This document shows, one piece after another, positions 52,697 through 60,741 of a stretch of 64,000 nucleotides of DNA (the first letter of the stretch is position 1; every line of letters starts with the position of its first letter). Source of the DNA: Faecalicatena_A orotica. GTDB taxonomy: Bacteria; Bacillota; Clostridia; Lachnospirales; Lachnospiraceae. A model generated the notes under the pieces. It was given only the letters and a program-made list of their open reading frames with translations. It ran no database searches and was not told where the DNA came from. Both the position numbers and the translations under genes were made by a program. The stretch lies in NCBI RefSeq assembly GCF_040545875.1, contig NZ_JBEPMR010000007.1. One strand, written 5' to 3'.

Positions 52697-52739
52697 TAGC
52701 TGCTGTATACATAGAACTGCACACCAGTCAATTGTTGTC

Positions 52740-53918
52740 CTATCTTACTTCCCACAAATCCCAATCCTGTCCCATCATTTCCGGTTTCTGACAGGTTGTT
52801 TTCATCTCATAAACCGTATTCGTTTCCGCCGCTGTTTCAAATGCATTTAATGCCTCCACAACATGCAGGGAGATTTCAGAAGACAGCCTGCTTTTCCTTC
52901 CATCCAGAAGAGCCTGTGCCATATCAGACACACCCAGCCCCCGCATGTTTCCGCGCGGATCCGGGTCTGATGCAAAAAGCGGCTCCTGCTCTGTAATACA
53001 GGACTTCTGGTTTGTCATCATCGCTATAATTTTTGCCGGATGCGGTTCTGTGACAGCTCCTACGATTCCTTCCAGTTTCTTTCCGTCGCAGAACTTCACC
53101 TGCCCGCCAAACATATTCGGGTCCGGAACGGAAATACTTCCTTCGCTTCCATAGATTTCCATACATGGTAATTCCGAATTCCACACATCAAAACTCATAT
53201 TTACATTTCCGACTGCCCCGCACACGAATTCTACTATTGCCGTATAGTGTGTCGGTACTTCCGACTCCTGCTGCATTCCTAAAACATTTCGGACCGGCCG
53301 CCCCTTTATGGCAAAACATGATATCTTCTTGATCGGTCCCAGCAGCGCAACTAATGTAGTGATATAGTATGGTCCCATGTCGAACATCGGTCCGCCGCCT
53401 TTTTTATAGTAGAACCCCGGAGCCGGATGCCACAGTTCGTGTCCCGGACATGTCATATTGGCAGTAAATCCAATCGGTTCTCCAATCTTTCCTTCTTCCA
53501 TCAAAACCCGGCATGTCTGTGCCCCTGCCCCTAAAAATGTATCCGGTGCACTCACCGCCTTCAACCCTTTTTCTTTTGCAGTCTCCACAACCTTCACTGC
53601 ATCTTCAAATTTCAGGGTTAAAGGTTTCTCACAGTACAGATGCTTTCCTGCATTCAGGATCTGCATATTCACGTCATAATGTGCTGCAGGGATTGTCAGG
53701 TTTAATACAATCTGTATCTTCTCATCTGCCAGAAGTTCCTCTACTGTACATGCTTTCGGAACATTATACTTTGCCTGGGTCATCTTAGCTTTCTCAGGAA
53801 ACATATCCGCAACTGCAATCAAATCCAGATTCCGATAATGCTGTGTAATATTCGTAAGATACACGTCACTGATTGTTCCGCACCCGATTACGCCAATTCC
53901 AATTTTCTTCTCACTCAT
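52740..53918 (-). CDS. Gfo/Idh/MocA family oxidoreductase, second type
   Basis: A 392-residue enzyme: GIGVIGCGTISDVYLTNI, LYCEKPLTLKFEDAV and KKGGGPMFDMGPYYITTLVALLG. The usual His after the conserved Gly is Tyr here (DMGPYY), as in a subgroup of the family. It ends the upstream transcript that begins with the transporter, 15 bases after the TIM-barrel gene. It probably oxidises or reduces a sugar at C3 within the same pathway; direction unknown. Confidence 0.87.
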   Translation of the reverse strand: MSEKKIGIGVIGCGTISDVYLTNITQHYRNLDLIAVADMFPEKAKMTQAKYNVPKACTVEELLADEKIQIVLNLTIPAAHYDVNMQILNAGKHLYCEKPLTLKFEDAVKVVETAKEKGLKAVSAPDTFLGAGAQTCRVLMEEGKIGEPIGFTANMTCPGHELWHPAPGFYYKKGGGPMFDMGPYYITTLVALLGPIKKISCFAIKGRPVRNVLGMQQESEVPTHYTAIVEFVCGAVGNVNMSFDVWNSELPCMEIYGSEGSISVPDPNMFGGQVKFCDGKKLEGIVGAVTEPHPAKIIAMMTNQKSCITEQEPLFASDPDPRGNMRGLGVSDMAQALLDGRKSRLSSEISLHVVEALNAFETAAETNTVYEMKTTCQKPEMMGQDWDLWEVR

Positions 53919-53933
53919 ATTATTACCATCCTT

Positions 53934-54860
53934 TTATTCATAGATTTTTCCAAGCACCTGTTTTACATAATAGGAAGAGAGACACATTGCTGCCAGATAA
54001 TCCGGCGCGCCATCGTCTTCAACTGTACACCAGCCCTTGAATCCATGTTTTTTGACAAGCTCCCACAATTCTTTTAAGGGAAGCACTCCCTCCCCCGGCT
54101 CCCAGAACCAGCGCCAGCCATCATCACAGATTTCTACATCCTGTCCATGCCTTGTTTCATCCGGCTCACCGTGTGATGCGGTATCCTTCAGGTGGAATGT
54201 ACAGATACGTTCTGCATATGTATCGTAGAAGTTTAAAAGGTCATCCCCGAGCAGTGCAATCTGTGCGGTATCCAGACAGTAAAAGACATACCGCGGATCT
54301 GTCATCTCCAGAAACTTCCTGTGGTTTTCTTTATTTACCGCGCAGAAGAATTCATTGTGGAGTCCGATCTGAATCCCATGATCGACTGCGTAACGTCCGA
54401 TTTCATTTATCACCTTTGCAGAATTCTTCAGGTCCTCATCGCCTAAAGGCCCCACCCCATAATAATTTCTCGCCGGGCATACATTCAGATGTTTTCCCCC
54501 AAAGGCGTGCAGTGTGTCGATGGCATCTTTTCCTGCCTGAAGCACTTCATCATATTTCTCCGGAATCTGTGAATCGTCACAGCCGTGGAACATACCGCTG
54601 ACTTCTATTCCGTGGTCTTTTGCAAATGCCGTGAATTCTCCCGGTGTCCCGAACAGTCCCAGAATCTCATTCAGGTCCCACGGTGCAATCTCAATCCCAT
54701 CGTATCCTGCTGCTTTGTGGTAGCGGAGAATCCTGTCCCAGTCCTGATAGTAACAAATATTGGATTTATCCTCATAATAATAATCTCTGAAGTTATCAAT
54801 CTGTTTATATGGAACGGTTTTCCAGTGGCTCATATGTGATAATTTAATATTTGACATCAT
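53934..54860 (-). CDS. TIM-barrel sugar isomerase/epimerase-like protein, metal ligands intact
   Basis: A 308-residue xylose-isomerase-like TIM barrel. Metal ligands in family order: GLHNEFF (Glu), CLDTAQI (Asp), CTFHLKD (His) and WCTVEDDG (Glu). Proteins of this fold next to Gfo/Idh oxidoreductases act as 3-keto-glycoside lyases, hydratases or epimerases in the oxidative glycoside pathways. It is 10 bases after the next TIM-barrel gene. Confidence 0.83.
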   Translation of the reverse strand: MMSNIKLSHMSHWKTVPYKQIDNFRDYYYEDKSNICYYQDWDRILRYHKAAGYDGIEIAPWDLNEILGLFGTPGEFTAFAKDHGIEVSGMFHGCDDSQIPEKYDEVLQAGKDAIDTLHAFGGKHLNVCPARNYYGVGPLGDEDLKNSAKVINEIGRYAVDHGIQIGLHNEFFCAVNKENHRKFLEMTDPRYVFYCLDTAQIALLGDDLLNFYDTYAERICTFHLKDTASHGEPDETRHGQDVEICDDGWRWFWEPGEGVLPLKELWELVKKHGFKGWCTVEDDGAPDYLAAMCLSSYYVKQVLGKIYE

Positions 54861-54870
54861 TCCCTCCCGC

Positions 54871-55824
54871 TTATTCCGATAATTTGTTTTGAATGTAGCA
54901 GCGCGTCCTCAAAAGAGAACGGTATACATCATTGGAATCTTTACAATTATATATGACTGTTTTGTCATACCCTGCATTTTCCAGCGCCGCTAATACCGCG
55001 GGTAAATCTACGCTGCCTTTCCCGATATCGCAGAATACCTTTGCAGCAGTTTTTGCCGGATATTCCGGCAGGGGCTGCAGATAAGCCTCCTGATCGTCTG
55101 TAAAACCGGTGTCGGTCAAATGTACGATACCGATTTTTTCCTTATTTGCAGCAATAAACTTTGCAGGATCTGTGCCGGCTATCTTAAGATGTGCCGTATC
55201 AATGTCAAGATAAATCTCTTTTCTGCACTGTTTCAGGAATTGCAGTACTGCCTCTCCCCGAAGCAGTCCCCAGTATTCATTTTTCAGACACAGCTTTAAG
55301 CCTTCTTCCCCTGCCATTTCTGCAAGGCTGTCAATGACGCGGGCAGTCTGGCTTAGGAACTCTTCTTCCCCATGTGAAGATCCTTCCATCAGTTTCCTCA
55401 CGGAATAAATGGAGGGTGAGGCAGTCAATACGATTGTCTCTGCGCCCGCTCCTTTTGCAAACTTTATTGCTTCTTCTCCAAAATGACCGAAAGCGCCGAG
55501 ATACATCTTAAGGTTTCCCTGACAGAAGAGAGATGGATCAAGGTGTACACTGCTGATTTTCTCAATTCCGTTCTTCCTGATTTCTTCCATATATTTCTGC
55601 ATGGTCCCGTATTTCACCGTGACAGACCGCAGTGTCCGGGGGATTCCGGAACGGCCGCCGAAATCCCATTTTGGCTCATATGGCACTTCTACAGAGGTAA
55701 ATCCCGCCGCAGCAATCAGCTGGTATAATTCATCCCAGTAATACTTACTTTCTCTCTGATTCCGATTGGGCATTTGATGATTCAAATCCACAGTTTCTGT
55801 GCTAAAGCAAGCTTCCATTTTCAT
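54871..55824 (-). CDS. TIM-barrel isomerase-like protein with altered last ligand
   Basis: A 317-residue protein of the same fold: CLKNEYWG (Glu), YLDIDTAHLK (Asp), GIVHLTDTG (His). Where the fourth ligand Glu is expected, the sequence reads VIYNCKDSN. The metal site may be altered or use another residue. It follows the flavoprotein gene by seven bases. Role in keto-sugar handling is inferred from context. Confidence 0.78.
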   Translation of the reverse strand: MKMEACFSTETVDLNHQMPNRNQRESKYYWDELYQLIAAAGFTSVEVPYEPKWDFGGRSGIPRTLRSVTVKYGTMQKYMEEIRKNGIEKISSVHLDPSLFCQGNLKMYLGAFGHFGEEAIKFAKGAGAETIVLTASPSIYSVRKLMEGSSHGEEEFLSQTARVIDSLAEMAGEEGLKLCLKNEYWGLLRGEAVLQFLKQCRKEIYLDIDTAHLKIAGTDPAKFIAANKEKIGIVHLTDTGFTDDQEAYLQPLPEYPAKTAAKVFCDIGKGSVDLPAVLAALENAGYDKTVIYNCKDSNDVYRSLLRTRCYIQNKLSE

Positions 55825-55831
55825 GTCCCCC

Positions 55832-56749
55832 CTACAATTCTTCCTGCATTGCCCTGAACTTCTCTACATACTCGTCAAACCTCGGATAACGGTCTTTTCT
55901 GCCCTGCTCCACCTGATGCTCCAGCACACCTGTAAATTTCAGGCGGCTGCGGCTCTGTTCCTCTTCTGAAAACTCGACGCAGACCTTTGTGCCATCCATT
56001 TTCAAAGTGCCGTAAATACCGCAGACCGGGCAGCAAACCTGATCTGTCCCGTTCAGTGTCACTTCTTTGCAGTGGCAGACCGGACATACGCCGGGATCGG
56101 ATTCCCAGGTGATTTCACTGTTTTTCAGATCCAGTGCTTCCACAATCCTTGTACCCATATGTTTCGATTTCTCTAATAATTTCTGATGGTTATCCGGTAC
56201 ATATGCCCCGTAGGCATCCAGCTGGTCGACTACCTTCATATTCAGGCTCATACCGAACAGGTTCATACCCGGAATTCCATAAGCAACCCAGTGCGGGGTT
56301 GTCGCGCCGCCGACGGATATATAAGACACGAGATGGCGTTTCAGGCAGTCCGGATTTAGTTCCTCGCCCCCTGTATCCTTGCGGAGCTCATTCTCAAAAA
56401 GCATATATGCCTTATCATGGGCAGGACCAAAGCGGTCTATGAAGTTTTTCATCTGCCCGGTCGGTGCCAGCACATACACGGGCGCCGCCACAATAATCGC
56501 ATCCGCCGCAAGTACGGCATCCGACAACATCTCATAATCATCCTTCTGGCAGCATGTAATCTGCCCTTTTCCGCTCTCAAGCACTCTGGAACATGCCCCG
56601 CAGCCAATGCAGGGTTTAATCTCCAGCTTCATCGTATCTATGATCTGTGTTTCGGCGCCTGCGCACTTTGCCGCCTCCACTGCCTCTGTTAAAAATTTCT
56701 TACAATTTCCGTTTACCCGTCCAAAATTCAGTCCCAATACTTTCTTCAT
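55832..56749 (-). CDS. FMN reductase-like flavoprotein with zinc ribbon, paralogue
   Basis: A 305-residue paralogue of the protein at 39256-40227: flavodoxin-like start KVLGLNFGRVNGNCKKFL, cysteine cluster CIGCGACSRVLESGKGQITCCQKDD, FMN loop APVYVLAPTGQMKNFIDRFGP, and a C-terminal ribbon with CPVCHCKEV and CCPVCGIYG. It lies between the ABC ATPase gene (12 bases) and the TIM-barrel genes, so it belongs to the glycoside pathway. It probably passes electrons from NAD(P)H to a substrate or to an Fe-S protein. Confidence 0.82.
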   Translation of the reverse strand: MKKVLGLNFGRVNGNCKKFLTEAVEAAKCAGAETQIIDTMKLEIKPCIGCGACSRVLESGKGQITCCQKDDYEMLSDAVLAADAIIVAAPVYVLAPTGQMKNFIDRFGPAHDKAYMLFENELRKDTGGEELNPDCLKRHLVSYISVGGATTPHWVAYGIPGMNLFGMSLNMKVVDQLDAYGAYVPDNHQKLLEKSKHMGTRIVEALDLKNSEITWESDPGVCPVCHCKEVTLNGTDQVCCPVCGIYGTLKMDGTKVCVEFSEEEQSRSRLKFTGVLEHQVEQGRKDRYPRFDEYVEKFRAMQEEL

Positions 56750-56761
56750 CTTAAGCCTCTC

Positions 56762-57721
56762 CTATTCATATAAATGACATGCAACAAAATGGTCCTCTTC
56801 CACTTCTTTGAATTCCGGGCTTACTTTAAAGCATCGCTCCGTGGCATTTGGACATCTGGAAGCAAACCGGCATCCCTCGGGTGGTTCAATCGGAGATGTA
56901 ACTTCTCCCTTCATAACCTGTGCTTCCTTCCCTTTAAAAGCGATATCCGGAATCGGAATTGCGGACAGCAGTGCTTTTGTGTATGGATGGAGCGGGTTCT
57001 CAAACAGCCTGTCTGAACTGGTTTTTTCGACCATTTTCCCAAGATAGAGAACGAGAATCTCATCGCTGATATGCTTGACTACAGAAAGATCGTGAGTGAT
57101 AAATATGTAAGTCAGTCCCAGTTCTTCCTTCAGGTCCATCATCAGGTTCAGGATCTGGGCCTGGATCGATACATCCAGTGCGGACACCGGCTCATCGCAG
57201 ACGATAAATTTCGGGTTTAACGCAATGGCGCGGGCAATACCGATTCTCTGCCGTCTTCCGCCGTCTAGTTCATGCGGGTAGGTATTCACATACCTGTCGT
57301 CCAGTCCGACAATCTCCATCAGTTCGCTGACACGCTCACTCATTTTTTCCTTGCTGTTGTAAAGCTTATGTATTTTCAAAGGTTCTTCAATGATCTGTGA
57401 AACCGTCATTTTCGGGTCCAGTGAGGAAAACGGGTCCTGAAAGACAATCTGCATCTGCTTTCTCAGATTCAGCATTTCCTTATCTGGCAGTTTTGTAATA
57501 TCCTTCCCGTCAAAGATAATCTGCCCACCGGTCGATGGAAGCAGCCGCAGTATTGTTCTTCCGAGCGTGGATTTTCCACACCCCGACTCTCCTACAACAC
57601 CAAGCGTCTTTCCTTCCTCGAGCCGGAAAGTTACATCATCAACCGCATGCAGCATCCCACGGGGAGTCTCAAAATATTTCATTAAGTTTTTGCATTCAAG
57701 CAATATTTTCTTTTCACTCAT
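56762..57721 (-). CDS. Peptide-type ABC transporter ATPase, OppF/DppF position
   Basis: A 319-residue ATPase: Walker A GESGCGKST, Walker B FIVCDEPVSALD, H-loop ITHDLSVV, and the oligopeptide-family C-terminal extension (CRFASRCPNATERCF). The ABC signature reads ELDGGRRQR instead of LSGGQ, a variant seen in a clostridial subgroup. Second ATPase of the transporter, three bases after the first. It powers import of whatever the family-5 binding protein captures, here probably a glycoside rather than a peptide. Confidence 0.9.
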   Translation of the reverse strand: MSEKKILLECKNLMKYFETPRGMLHAVDDVTFRLEEGKTLGVVGESGCGKSTLGRTILRLLPSTGGQIIFDGKDITKLPDKEMLNLRKQMQIVFQDPFSSLDPKMTVSQIIEEPLKIHKLYNSKEKMSERVSELMEIVGLDDRYVNTYPHELDGGRRQRIGIARAIALNPKFIVCDEPVSALDVSIQAQILNLMMDLKEELGLTYIFITHDLSVVKHISDEILVLYLGKMVEKTSSDRLFENPLHPYTKALLSAIPIPDIAFKGKEAQVMKGEVTSPIEPPEGCRFASRCPNATERCFKVSPEFKEVEEDHFVACHLYE

Positions 57722-57723
57722 AT

Positions 57724-58704
57724 TTACATCTCCTCCTCATGAATCTGGTGGCATTGAACCATATGGGTCTCTTTCTGTTTTTGCGGAGGTGTGTCACCCT
57801 GGCTGCATATTTCCGAGCATTTCGGACAGCGCGGATGGAACTTACATCCGGCCGGCAGTTCTGACGGATGGGGTGTCAGTCCCTTAATAGGTGTCAGACG
57901 CTCGGTGCGTTCAGTAATATTGGGAAGTGATGCAAACAGCCCTTCCGTATATGGATGATGTTCTCTGCTCTTGTCAAAAATATCTTCCAGTGTACCACTC
58001 TCTACAATTTCCCCTGCATACATGATCGCAACCTTATCACAAAAGTTTGCCACGATTCCCAGATCGTGCGTAATCAGGATAACGGAGGACCCCAGTTCCT
58101 TCTGCAGGGAACGCATCATTTTGATTACCTGGGCCTGAATTGTCACATCAAGTGCCGTCGTTGGTTCATCTGCTATCAGAAGGTCCGGATTACCCGCAAT
58201 CGCAATAGCTATCATAACCCTCTGTTTCATACCGCCTGAAAATTGGTGCGGATATTCGCTTTTTCGTTCCTTCGCAATCCCTACCATCCTCATGATGTCG
58301 TCTACCCGTTTGTTTACCTCGGTCTGGCTTATCTTGGGATTGTGAATCTTGATCACGTCGGCGATCTGGTCCCCTACCCTGAATACCGGATTTAAGCTGG
58401 TCATCGGATCCTGAAAAATCATAGAAATCCGTTTTCCCCGTATATTCCGGTACTGCCTTTCCTTCATCCCTGTCAGTTCCTGGCCGTCAAATATGATTTT
58501 TCCTTCTGTCTCTACCGCATACTTCGGAAGCAGGCCCATAACAGAAAGTGCAGTCGTCGTTTTCCCTGCGCCTGTCTCCCCGACAAGTCCGAGGACTTCC
58601 CCTTTATCCACAGAAAGATTCACGTGGCTGACCGCTCTGGAGATCACCTTATCGGTTGTAAATCTGACGCTATAATCTTTAATTTCTAGTAATTTTTCTC
58701 CCAT
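57724..58704 (-). CDS. Peptide-type ABC transporter ATPase, OppD/DppD position
   Basis: A 326-residue ATPase with Walker A GETGAGKTT, signature FSGGMKQR, Walker B LLIADEPTTALD and H-loop ITHDLGIV, followed by the family C-terminal Cys motif (CKFHPRCPKCSEIC) that in relatives binds a 4Fe-4S cluster. Twelve bases after the permease gene. Works as heterodimer with the following ATPase. Confidence 0.92.
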   Translation of the reverse strand: MGEKLLEIKDYSVRFTTDKVISRAVSHVNLSVDKGEVLGLVGETGAGKTTTALSVMGLLPKYAVETEGKIIFDGQELTGMKERQYRNIRGKRISMIFQDPMTSLNPVFRVGDQIADVIKIHNPKISQTEVNKRVDDIMRMVGIAKERKSEYPHQFSGGMKQRVMIAIAIAGNPDLLIADEPTTALDVTIQAQVIKMMRSLQKELGSSVILITHDLGIVANFCDKVAIMYAGEIVESGTLEDIFDKSREHHPYTEGLFASLPNITERTERLTPIKGLTPHPSELPAGCKFHPRCPKCSEICSQGDTPPQKQKETHMVQCHQIHEEEM

Positions 58705-58716
58705 TTTACGCTCCTC

Positions 58717-59613
58717 CTATGCTCTGCCTTTCAATTGCGGGTCGAGTGCATCACGCAGGCTGTCGCCCAGTGAGTTAATGAATAAGGCTGCAAGTGCCAG
58801 AACAAGTCCCGGTACCAGAACCATGTACTGGTTGCGCAGCATGTAGCTTAAGCCGTCAGCCAGCATCGTTCCCCATTCAGGAGTCGGAGCTTTTACACCG
58901 AGGCCGACAAATCCTAAGGTTGCCCCCATCATGATATTCATGGATACCTGTGCCGTACCATTGATGATAATAACGCTCGCCAGATTCGGTATCATATGCC
59001 GCATCATAATATATCCGGGCTTTGCACCGAGTGCAACCGCCGATTCCACATATTCCATTTTTGCAACACCTAAAGCCACACTTCGTACCATTTTCGTGTG
59101 CATGGGCAGTCCTGTGAAAAACAGGGCAAATACAAGCTGGGGAATCCCGTTTCCGAGTGCGGCACAGATAGCCAGTGCCATGACCAGACTTGGAATACAG
59201 CTTACAACGTCAATAAAACGCATGATGAGGTTATCAACCCATCCGCCGACCGTGGCACATAAACATGCCAGAAAGGTCGAAATAACAATAGATGCACCTG
59301 CTGAAATCAATCCGATCTCCAATGCAGTACGTGTACCATGAATGATTCTGGCAAACATGTCCCTCCCGAAGCCGTCCGTTCCCAGTATGTGTCCGGCCGT
59401 TCCCGGTGGCAGGAGCTTGTCCGATGCGACCTGGGTAATTGCCTTGCTGTAAGGAACAATCAGGTCTGCAAAAATTGCAACAAGAACCAGTACTGCAACA
59501 ACCGCGAGCGATACCACGGCGATCGGCTGCGTCTTCATACGAGCCCATGCCTCTGCCATCTGGCCGCGTTTCTTCATCCTTTTTCTTCCATCTTTTCCCG
59601 TATTAGCCATCAA
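58717..59613 (-). CDS. Peptide-type ABC transporter permease, OppC/DppC position
   Basis: A 298-residue permease with the N-terminal segment (PIAVVSLAVVAVLVLVAIFADLIVPY), the DppC-like GTDGFGRDMFARIIHGTRTALEIG and the EAA loop VESAVALGAKPGYIMMRHMIPN. Overlaps the end of the OppB-type gene by four bases, indicating coupling. Confidence 0.92.
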   Translation of the reverse strand: MMANTGKDGRKRMKKRGQMAEAWARMKTQPIAVVSLAVVAVLVLVAIFADLIVPYSKAITQVASDKLLPPGTAGHILGTDGFGRDMFARIIHGTRTALEIGLISAGASIVISTFLACLCATVGGWVDNLIMRFIDVVSCIPSLVMALAICAALGNGIPQLVFALFFTGLPMHTKMVRSVALGVAKMEYVESAVALGAKPGYIMMRHMIPNLASVIIINGTAQVSMNIMMGATLGFVGLGVKAPTPEWGTMLADGLSYMLRNQYMVLVPGLVLALAALFINSLGDSLRDALDPQLKGRA

Positions 59614-60584
59614 TTCGTACCTCCTGCCGTGCTGATTTCTTTTTTCACTTTCTTCTTCCCGGCAAAGCTGCTCCTGATTCTCGGATCCACAACCGCATAC
59701 AGGATATCAATAATCAATTGTGCACCGATCGTGAATAATGCCAGGATAATCGTACAGGCAAGTATGACAGGCATATCCCTGTTATTAATTCCCTCCAGTA
59801 CCTTATATCCGATTCCCGGGAATGCAAATACCTGCTCTATCATGACCGCACCACCGATCATGGATGCAAAAGTACCACCAGTCAGGGTAATGATCGGAAG
59901 CAATGCATTTTTCAGTGCATCCCGGAAAATAACAACGCTTTCTTTCTGTCCCTTGCTCCGGGATGTCCGCACATAGTCCTGACGGATACAGTCAAGCATC
60001 GCACTGCGCACCTGCCGCAGGTAGTTGGCAAGATACGGGAGCAAAAAGGTAAATACCGGCAGAATCCAGCTCTTCCAGCTCTTCATTCCAAACGAAGGCA
60101 GCCAGTGCAGGTTTACTGAAAACACAAGGATGAGCATCAGTCCGAGCCAGAAACCGGGGATTGACCCCATAAATTTTGCGGCAATATTTACAATATTGTC
60201 ATACACCGAATACTGCTTCACCGCACACATGACCCCCATAGGAACTCCGATCAGGATCATCAGCAGTGTTGTCACACCGGCTAGTTTCAGGCTGACAGGA
60301 ATTCTGTAAAGCACTTCATCTGATACAGCCGCTTTGGATTTGTAGGAAGTTCCGAATTCACCCGTAACGGCACTTTTCACCCAGTTTACAAACTGGACCG
60401 GTTTTGGTTTATCCAGGCCAAACCGCTCTGCCATCTCATCATAGTCCTCCTGTGAATATTCAGCCGGCATCATCATCAAGACCGGATCCGCTTCTGAAAG
60501 ATTGAGAAGAAAGAAAACAAACATCGCAATAAGCAGAAGCAGCACAGGTACCATCAAAATTCTTTTTATAATATATTTCGCCAT
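59610..60584 (-). CDS. Peptide-type ABC transporter permease, OppB/DppB position
   Basis: A 324-residue permease starting MAKYIIKRILMVPVLLLLIAMFVFF, with GTSYKSKAAVSDEVLYRIPVSLKLA and the EAA loop RTSRSKGQKESVVIFRDALKNA. ATG 60584 is supported by AGGGGGA six bases upstream; the longer frame to 60713 runs through the intercistronic hairpin and is not real. Confidence 0.92.
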   Translation of the reverse strand: MAKYIIKRILMVPVLLLLIAMFVFFLLNLSEADPVLMMMPAEYSQEDYDEMAERFGLDKPKPVQFVNWVKSAVTGEFGTSYKSKAAVSDEVLYRIPVSLKLAGVTTLLMILIGVPMGVMCAVKQYSVYDNIVNIAAKFMGSIPGFWLGLMLILVFSVNLHWLPSFGMKSWKSWILPVFTFLLPYLANYLRQVRSAMLDCIRQDYVRTSRSKGQKESVVIFRDALKNALLPIITLTGGTFASMIGGAVMIEQVFAFPGIGYKVLEGINNRDMPVILACTIILALFTIGAQLIIDILYAVVDPRIRSSFAGKKKVKKEISTAGGTN

Positions 60585-60629
60585 ATATGGTCCCCCTAAA
60601 TCATCTGATTTAACATTACTAATAAGAAA

Positions 60630-60667
60630 GGCAGGAACCTGCAGACCCAAGCCCACAGGTTCCTGCC
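60630..60667 (-). terminator. Intercistronic hairpin between binding protein and permease genes
   Basis: GGCAGGAACCTG and CAGGTTCCTGCC form a perfect 12-base-pair stem, followed on the minus strand by the T-rich TTTCTTATT. Partial termination here, or protection of the upstream mRNA, would give more binding protein than permease. Confidence 0.7.
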
Positions 60668-60741
60668 GACGTTTCCTCTTACATTCAGCTGTCCGGTGCA
60701 GTATATATATCACATTTCAGACAGTCCTGAACTGTTGCATA

